Of a stretch of DNA of 64,000 nucleotides, positions 59,073 through 64,000 are shown piece by piece (position 1 is the first letter of the stretch; every line of letters begins with the position of its first letter). The notes under the pieces were generated by a model, which was not told where the DNA came from, made no database searches, and was given only the letters and a program-made list of their open reading frames with translations. The stretch is from an uncultured Planctomycetales bacterium (GTDB lineage Bacteria > Planctomycetota > Planctomycetia > Isosphaerales > Isosphaeraceae). The stretch is taken from contig CAIYJE010000021.1 in assembly GCA_903926465.1 (NCBI GenBank), positions 62,001 to 126,000 of the forward strand, written 5' to 3'. The position numbers and the translations under genes were made by a program.

Positions 59073-59088
59073 TGCAAACCAGATTCCA
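59073..59088 (-). promoter_or_regulatory. Sigma-54-like promoter before glnA
   Basis: On the minus strand TGGAATCTGGTTTGCA keeps the GG and GC elements at correct distance, and TTGCA is exact; the CACG part of the -24 box is degenerate. It lies about 100 bases before the glnA start. The rest of 58971-59267 shows no gene. Confidence 0.45.
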
Positions 59089-59267
59089 TCGAGCCATCGG
59101 GCAAAGAAAGTCAAGAAGACTCTCGAACTCGAAAACTCGACGCTTTGCACCACGAGTCCGGCCGGGACGGGGAGAGGACCAGGCAGGCCAGGGACCACGA
59201 AGTGATGAAAGTCATACACCGCTCGAGCGAGCGATATGACTGGAGACGGAAGCACATCATACCGGGT

Positions 59268-59304
59268 CAAAAAAGAAGACGCCAGCCCCCGAAGGCTGGC
59301 GTCT
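59268..59304 (-). terminator. Terminator of the Cys-rich lipoprotein gene
   Basis: AGACGCCAGCC and GGCTGGCGTCT pair around CCCGAA; on the minus strand TTCTTTTTTGACC follows. Confidence 0.9.
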
Positions 59305-59350
59305 AGATGTTGTCTCAGTCTAATCCGTCAAGCCAGCAAGCTCTTCCTGA

Positions 59351-59902
59351 TCACTTCTTCTCGAGCTTAGCAAAGGCGGCCGCAGGATCTTTGTCGTAGT
59401 CGCCCTGGCATCCCTTGCAGCAAAGAAAGCCGACCTTGCCATCAAGCTCAACCTTGACAGGCATACCCATAGCACCCAGGTGCTCTCCACTCACCAGGCA
59501 AACGGCCTGCTTGAGTGCAACAGCCTGTTCGGCCGCTGGCAACTTCTTCACCGCGTCCAGTTCCTCACCGGAAAGAGCAGCGGCCTTGGGGGCTTCAACA
59601 GCCGGCATGGCTTCTTCAGCCTTGGGAGCATCCGCAGGCTTGCCGGCAGCAGCAGGACGTTCACCCGTTGGGTAGCCGGCCGGTACCTGGTCTGGGGTCA
59701 GTTTCTTGCCGCTGGCAGCTGGGAAGCCAGCAGAATTACCCCCCTGTGCCTCAGACAGCCCGGCTCCTTCTTCGGCCTTCTTTTCCTCGGCCGTGCCGCT
59801 AGCGGCGGTTGGCAGGCTGTTGTTGATCTTTGTAGGGTCAGACTCCTGGCATCCAACCATCGCAGCCAGCAGCGCACAACTCGTCCAAAGCATTCGCTTC
59901 AT
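59351..59902 (-). CDS. Lipoprotein with C-terminal Cys-rich metal-binding-like domain
   Basis: 183 residues. Lipobox MVGC at about residues 15-18 makes it an acylated envelope protein. An Ala/Glu/Pro-rich linker (about 20-125) leads to a compact C-terminal domain: VCLVSGEHLGAMGMPVKVEL, then GKVGFLCCKGCQGDYDKDPA. The motif resembles the YHS-like modules (C-x-VSGExLG...FCCxxC) seen in periplasmic metal-handling lipoproteins. The three cysteines could bind copper or another thiophilic metal, which is inference. Confidence 0.78.
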   Translation of the reverse strand: MKRMLWTSCALLAAMVGCQESDPTKINNSLPTAASGTAEEKKAEEGAGLSEAQGGNSAGFPAASGKKLTPDQVPAGYPTGERPAAAGKPADAPKAEEAMPAVEAPKAAALSGEELDAVKKLPAAEQAVALKQAVCLVSGEHLGAMGMPVKVELDGKVGFLCCKGCQGDYDKDPAAAFAKLEKK

Positions 59903-60033
59903 CGGTGTTCATCTCTCAACAGGGGAAAGGACTCCCAGACCGCCCGGTCCAGGGCAACTCAATGATTGTAGCTCTCCAGGTCAAGTCGGGCCAGACGCAC
60001 GATTGGCTGGTTTGCGGCAATCCAAATTTACCG

Positions 60034-61128
60034 TTAGCTTTCGTCGAGATCTTGGGCGTCTTCTTCCTCTGGACGGGGCCCACGGTAGAACCTACGGTTC
60101 TCAAAGGCATAGAGTTTTCCCGTGTAATGGTCGTCACCGCGCTCTTTAAGCAGTTCTCGAGCCACTGCGTTAACCTTGGCATCTAAATCATCAACTTTGG
60201 ATACAATTAATGCCTCAATAGTCTGCGGCTCCACCGGCGAGCCAAACGCCTTCGTTCCATGGTGCGCCAGAATTGCATGTTCAAGCAGCAGCAGGGTTTC
60301 TTCCGGAAAGCCTTCAATCCGATGTGCCGCCTCGCGGACCATGTCTCGACCCAGCAGAATATGCCCGATCAGGTAACCATGCTTCGTGTACTTCGCTTCA
60401 ACGGGGTGATATTCCAGTTCGCGAAGCTTGCCGATGTCATGAAGAATCACGGCAGCAATGATGATCGAACGATTCAGGGGCGGATCCAGATCCGGGTAAT
60501 ACCGCCCATAGTGGTCAGCCAGAAAACTGGCGACCCTGGTCATACTCCAGACATGCTCGATCAGGCCGCCCGTGTAAGGATGGTGCATACTGGATGCGGC
60601 CTGCATCTTCAGTAACAGTGGCCGATGAGCATCAGCCAAATCCAGAAGTAGTTTTTTGACAAATGGGTCATCGACCGTCTTGTCCACCATTTGCCAAACG
60701 CTCTGCCAGCTCACCAACGGGTCTCGCTGGGCAGGTTCAACGAGGTCAAAGAAGTTGTAACCTTCAACAGCGTCGGCCTCTTCGGCTGCGCGGATGTCCA
60801 GAATTTTAATCTGGAGCCCAAACCTGGCGTTCATCTCTCCCAGTACGTGGATCCGAAACGCCGTTCCCTCAACCCAGCCGGCGGCCTGCTGGAACAAGCG
60901 ATGGTCATTCCAGATCATCGCATCACGCGTCACCTGACGGTCCCGGAACGAACACGACCAGTAGGGCTTCTCCTGTTTGGTCCGACCGCTCGTTTTGCGA
61001 ACCAAAAGCGCATAAACCACGGCCTCCTGATCGGCCTGGAGGTCACTCAGCCGCACAACATTCACTGATGGTTCCTGGGCAATCAGAAGCCGTGGCCCCA
61101 CAGCAAGGTCCGTTGACGTGTCTGACAT
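60034..61128 (-). CDS. HD-domain 3'-5' exoribonuclease, YhaM-like
   Basis: 364 residues. N-terminal OB-fold (VNVVRLSDLQADQEAVVYAL, then FRDRQVTRDAMIW) and C-terminal HD domain with MHHPYTGGLIEHVWSM, AAVILHDIGKLREL and LLEHAILAHHGTKAFGSP. The domain order and motifs fit YhaM-type nucleases, which trim RNA and DNA 3' ends. The C-terminus ends in an acidic tail (EEEDAQDLDES). The ATG at 61128 starts MSDTSTDLAVGPRLL. Confidence 0.87.
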   Translation of the reverse strand: MSDTSTDLAVGPRLLIAQEPSVNVVRLSDLQADQEAVVYALLVRKTSGRTKQEKPYWSCSFRDRQVTRDAMIWNDHRLFQQAAGWVEGTAFRIHVLGEMNARFGLQIKILDIRAAEEADAVEGYNFFDLVEPAQRDPLVSWQSVWQMVDKTVDDPFVKKLLLDLADAHRPLLLKMQAASSMHHPYTGGLIEHVWSMTRVASFLADHYGRYYPDLDPPLNRSIIIAAVILHDIGKLRELEYHPVEAKYTKHGYLIGHILLGRDMVREAAHRIEGFPEETLLLLEHAILAHHGTKAFGSPVEPQTIEALIVSKVDDLDAKVNAVARELLKERGDDHYTGKLYAFENRRFYRGPRPEEEDAQDLDES

Positions 61129-61448
61129 GGCTTCTCACTCCCCGGTGAGTCAAAGTTGGCGAACCGAGATCCAAAGATCCAGGGCACGGCTCTGGTAATA
61201 CCTCAAGCACGCACCGCGATCTGTACATTATGGCACTTCAATTGAAACACGTCACCCAAACTGTACGGAAAGCCTCCAATTCTCAAGCAGGCACAGGCGG
61301 AGTTCATCTTGCCCGTGCCTGCGAATGTGGCCGGTGATCCACGCTGCCTTCAAAACTCCGAACACAGACCGTCTCGGCCTAGAGGGTTCGCTGTGACCAG
61401 CGGGAGAAAATGAGAGCAATGTTGGCTGGCCTACTCCGCCAGGCAACG
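61129..61448. other. Gene-free region with a hairpin
   Basis: About 320 bases. GCAGGCAC and GTGCCTGC (61287-61294 and 61315-61322) form a perfect eight-pair stem that may help end the decarboxylase transcript. No gene seen. Confidence 0.4.
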
Positions 61449-62381
61449 TCAGCTAATTTGGCGAAAATACGCCAGGGTCCGGAGTAATCCATCGGCCCGT
61501 TCCACTTTTGGCGTCCACCCAAGCAGTTGCCGCGCCCGGGTGATGTCTGGGCGGCGACGTTTGGGATCATCCTGGGGGAGGTCATGAAAAGCCAGTATGC
61601 TGGTGGATTCCGGGACCATGGCCTGAATCTCTCGCGCGAGTTCGAGCACTGTGATCTCAGAGGGGTTACCAATGTTCACCGGCTCGGAATAGTCGGTATA
61701 CAGCAACCGGACGATCCCCTCGACCAGATCATCGACATAACAAAAACTACGGGTTTGCAGCCCCTGGCCAAAGATACTCATGGGCTCGTTGCGAAGAATC
61801 TGGCTCATGAAAGCCGGTAGTACACGGCCATCGTTCAGCCGCATCCGGGGCCCATACGTGTTAAAGATTCTCACAATTCGGGTTCGTACCGCGTGAAAGC
61901 GGCAGTAGGCCATGGTTATGGCCTCGGCAAATCGTTTGGCCTCATCGTAGCAACCCCGCGGGCCGACTGGGTTCACGTGGCCCCAGTAATCCTCGCGCTG
62001 GGGGTGGACTTCGGGGTCACCATAAACTTCGCTAGTGCTCGCGAGCAGGAAGCGAGCATTCTTGAGCTTGGCCAGTCCGAGTGCATTGTGGGTACCAAGC
62101 GATCCAACTTTCAGGGTTGGAATCGGATGGGCGAGGTAGTCGGCCGGGCTGGCAGGGCTGGCAAAATGGAGAATGTTATCAATTGGACCATCGATGTGGA
62201 TGGGCTCGGAGATGTCATGTTCAAGGAAGCTAAACTGAGGATGGTCGGCAATGGCCTCCAGGTTTTTCCTTGATCCGGTGAGCAAGTTATCCACACAGAT
62301 CACCTCATGGCCATCGGCAAGAAATCGTTCGCAAAGATGAGAACCAACGAATCCCGCACCACCCGTGACCACTGTGCGCAT
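61449..62381 (-). CDS. UDP-glucuronate decarboxylase / UDP-xylose synthase-type epimerase
   Basis: Extended SDR of 310 residues. Rossmann motif [28 protein letters not shown], catalytic [11 protein letters not shown] (YxxxK), and [17 protein letters not shown] follow the UXS pattern. [15 protein letters not shown] and [14 protein letters not shown] complete it. The product, UDP-xylose, feeds extracellular glycan. ATG at 62381 after AGGAG. The neighbouring PEP-CTERM gene fits extracellular matrix formation. Confidence 0.93.
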   Translation of the reverse strand: MRTVVTGGAGFVGSHLCERFLADGHEVICVDNLLTGSRKNLEAIADHPQFSFLEHDISEPIHIDGPIDNILHFASPASPADYLAHPIPTLKVGSLGTHNALGLAKLKNARFLLASTSEVYGDPEVHPQREDYWGHVNPVGPRGCYDEAKRFAEAITMAYCRFHAVRTRIVRIFNTYGPRMRLNDGRVLPAFMSQILRNEPMSIFGQGLQTRSFCYVDDLVEGIVRLLYTDYSEPVNIGNPSEITVLELAREIQAMVPESTSILAFHDLPQDDPKRRRPDITRARQLLGWTPKVERADGLLRTLAYFRQIS

Positions 62382-62608
62382 TGCTGAAACTCCTGGAGTG
62401 TTCCCAACCGAAGCCCAGGTTTATCCTCGCTCATTTGATACCGGTTTGAGAAGGCAAATCCAGATTGAGGCCGGCCTTGGGCCAAGTTAGGCCCGGTACT
62501 CCTGGATCCAACGAAGACGAGGCAACCGGAAGGCTCCCATTCTGGAGCCTGCCAGTGCCTCGGGCGTTGTATCCGCGTGTGGTGAACCCAGCGGGTCCAG
62601 CAGATAGG

Positions 62609-63214
62609 TCAGACGGTTTTCTTGAGCTGGCGACGGATCATCGGAAACAGGCCGGATCCGACCAGCAACCCCAGTATCACGGTCGAGGGCTCTGGAACAG
62701 GTACTGAAGATGTGACCTGCATGGTACCTGAACTGTTGATCGTACCCACGCCACCAATTTGGGTGAATGTATACGAAACAGTTGCAGAACCGCCTGTGAT
62801 CGACGAAGGAGTTCCGCCAGTGTATGTTCCTGGGACAAACGTACCCTGAATCGTGAAAATCACCTGGTTTGGTAAAATTCCAGGATTATTGACTTCGGTG
62901 ATTGAGGTTGCCGTGAAGTAACCCGTTACGGCGTTACCGTAGCTTTCACCGGAGAGGTTGTTGGGATCAAAGGTTACAGATCCGAAATTCTGAGTGGGGA
63001 TCCCCGTAAAGAATCCGGTGGCGTTCAAATCCGAGATCAGCGGGTTGACCGTGATCGAAGTGGCACTAAAAATATTGCTTCCGCCATGCAACACGATCCC
63101 ACCGATGGCACTATTGTCGGAAATATTCAGCGAACTCACGATATCGGCCTGAACCGATGCCATCATTCCCGTAAATAGCATTGTGGCCAATAACGCCCGC
63201 CTCAAAATCATCAT
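62609..63214 (-). CDS. PEP-CTERM sorting domain protein
   Basis: 201 residues from the ATG at 63214, preceded by GGGAGA. Signal peptide (1 to about 23, ending ASVQADI). The body is rich in Gly, Thr, Ser and Asn with beta-strand alternation (SLNISDNSAIGGIVLHGGS). The C-terminus is the sorting signal VPVPEPSTVILGLLVGSGLF followed by the basic MIRRQLKK. Exosortase EpsH should cleave at PEP and anchor or release it; no exosortase gene is in the window. Confidence 0.9.
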   Translation of the reverse strand: MMILRRALLATMLFTGMMASVQADIVSSLNISDNSAIGGIVLHGGSNIFSATSITVNPLISDLNATGFFTGIPTQNFGSVTFDPNNLSGESYGNAVTGYFTATSITEVNNPGILPNQVIFTIQGTFVPGTYTGGTPSSITGGSATVSYTFTQIGGVGTINSSGTMQVTSSVPVPEPSTVILGLLVGSGLFPMIRRQLKKTV

Positions 63215-63579
63215 TCGAGATTCTCCCAGAAGCCTGAAAAGCAAGACAAAGTCTGTCGCAACACCATCACAGGCCGAAGATTGTCTTGAAAATAGACGAC
63301 ACCCAATCGCCATGACAGCTCGCTATCAGCCTTGGAACCGCGTCATGATGCTTCCTGACCAGGAGAGAATCTGGAAGCATACTCATTTGAAATTGTGTTA
63401 ACTCTTGGTTCCTAAGAACAGAATCCATCACCAAGCGAGAACACTCAACTAGGAACACTTTGCAATCTCAACTTGATTGCCGTCCACAAAAATCAACCTG
63501 GATGTCTTTGTATACCCGCAGCTTGAACCGCCGAGGATTCAATGTTTGCAAAGAGTCTGAGGAAAATTCTCGAAATCGA
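63215..63579. other. Gene-free region upstream of the PEP-CTERM gene
   Basis: About 365 bases. TTGAAATTGTGTTAAC near 63387 is AT-rich, but no clear promoter pair is visible. Nothing else seen. Confidence 0.35.
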
Positions 63580-64000
63580 TCAGGGCTCGTCCGAGTCGGC
63601 ATCCGTAACCGCCTCTGCTTCAAGACTTTCGGCTCGAGCACGATGGCGAGCCGCAAGTTCTGTCAGGCCCAGAGCTTCATACGCTCTGGAAATCTCGAAG
63701 TGGGGTTCGGCACGATTACCCGCGGCCGGCATGGCTGCTTCAAGATCTGCCACGGCCTCTTTCCATCGCCCCATCTGGGCCAGAATACAGCCACGCGTTT
63801 CCAGGTACACCAGGCTTTCAGGCGAAAGTTCCAGAGCAAGATTGGCCATCTCCAGCGCGCGAGGGAGATCCGCCTTCGGTTCACTGGCTAATACTTGAGC
63901 CAGGTTGTTCAAGACATCCAACGATTTGGGGGCCAACTCATGGGCCTTCTCAAGCCGGGCGCGTGCCTCAGTTGTCCGTTGATGGTGCCAATCATCGCTT
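63580..64000 (-). CDS. TPR-repeat protein, 5' part outside window
   Basis: The frame is open to the window end. The visible 140 residues carry tetratricopeptide helices: LEKAHELAPKSLDVLNNLAQ, ALEMANLALELSPESLVYLE, RGCILAQMGRWKEAVADLEA, then EPHFEISRAYEALGLTELAA. The C-terminus is acidic (EAEAVTDADSDEP). Such proteins are scaffolds, here possibly an exopolysaccharide or PEP-CTERM system component given the neighbours. The gene's function cannot be set from the C-terminal part alone. Confidence 0.88.
   Translation of the reverse strand, partial: SDDWHHQRTTEARARLEKAHELAPKSLDVLNNLAQVLASEPKADLPRALEMANLALELSPESLVYLETRGCILAQMGRWKEAVADLEAAMPAAGNRAEPHFEISRAYEALGLTELAARHRARAESLEAEAVTDADSDEP

Overview
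The window reads as a chromosomal segment of a planctomycete. Pointers are planctomycete-type membrane proteins, several exported proteins that match no family I recognise, an oversized signal peptidase I pair, two groEL genes, a PEP-CTERM protein, lipid A and heptosyltransferase-type genes, and dispersed hairpin repeats. GC content looks moderate to high, with even base composition. I cannot name genus or species; a Gemmatales or Isosphaerales member is my guess. No tRNA, rRNA, CRISPR array, transposase or phage gene was seen. Apart from one decayed gene and the intergenic repeats, this is core chromosome.

Layout. 1-6.1 kb (+): lepA (5' end cut off), two tandem signal peptidase I genes with extra domains, and an LptB-like ABC ATPase. 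6.1-7.3 kb: a short tandem repeat and two coupled membrane proteins (-). 7.5-14.0 kb (-): ligA, ndk, a JAMM-domain metalloprotease, a sugar-nucleotide epimerase, a glycosyltransferase 9 and lpxK, so an envelope polysaccharide/lipid A block. 14.2-18.7 kb (+): an Mpo1-like membrane protein, a TolC-family lipoprotein and a Tat-exported aldo/keto reductase. 18.7-19.9 kb: repeats and a gene remnant.

19.9-26.9 kb (-) is a chaperone cluster, transcribed groEL2, groES, groEL1, ribosomal protein THX, dnaJ, grpE, an fmdB-type zinc ribbon and yacG. dnaK is not in the window. 27.5-29.1 kb (+): an exported esterase and an exported glutathione peroxidase. 29.8-31.5 kb (-): aspS. 31.7-32.6 kb: a histone-deacetylase-family pseudogene. 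33.0-34.3 kb (+): small stress-type proteins (DUF3309, CsbD, DUF1328) and a small lipoprotein. 34.5-38.0 kb (-): metallophosphoesterase, aroA, DUF167 protein, yggS.

38.2-45.2 kb (-): a LysR regulator, gltB and gltD. With amt (53.0 kb, +) and a type III glutamine synthetase (58.9 kb, -) these cover ammonium uptake, capture by glutamine synthetase and conversion to glutamate by GOGAT. A good sigma-54-like promoter lies before amt and a weaker one before glnA, suggesting shared nitrogen control. 46-50.6 kb holds an unknown protein, a small membrane protein, and a diadenylate cyclase translationally coupled to a large membrane-anchored protein. 50.9-52.5 kb: a Bbp2-type porin. 54.8-56.2 kb: a DUF418/YeiB-like membrane protein. 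59.3-64.0 kb (-): a lipoprotein with a Cys-rich domain, a YhaM-like HD nuclease, UDP-glucuronate decarboxylase, a PEP-CTERM protein and the 3' part of a TPR protein.

Start codons were chosen from family alignment memory and visible Shine-Dalgarno sequences; where they are uncertain this is stated.
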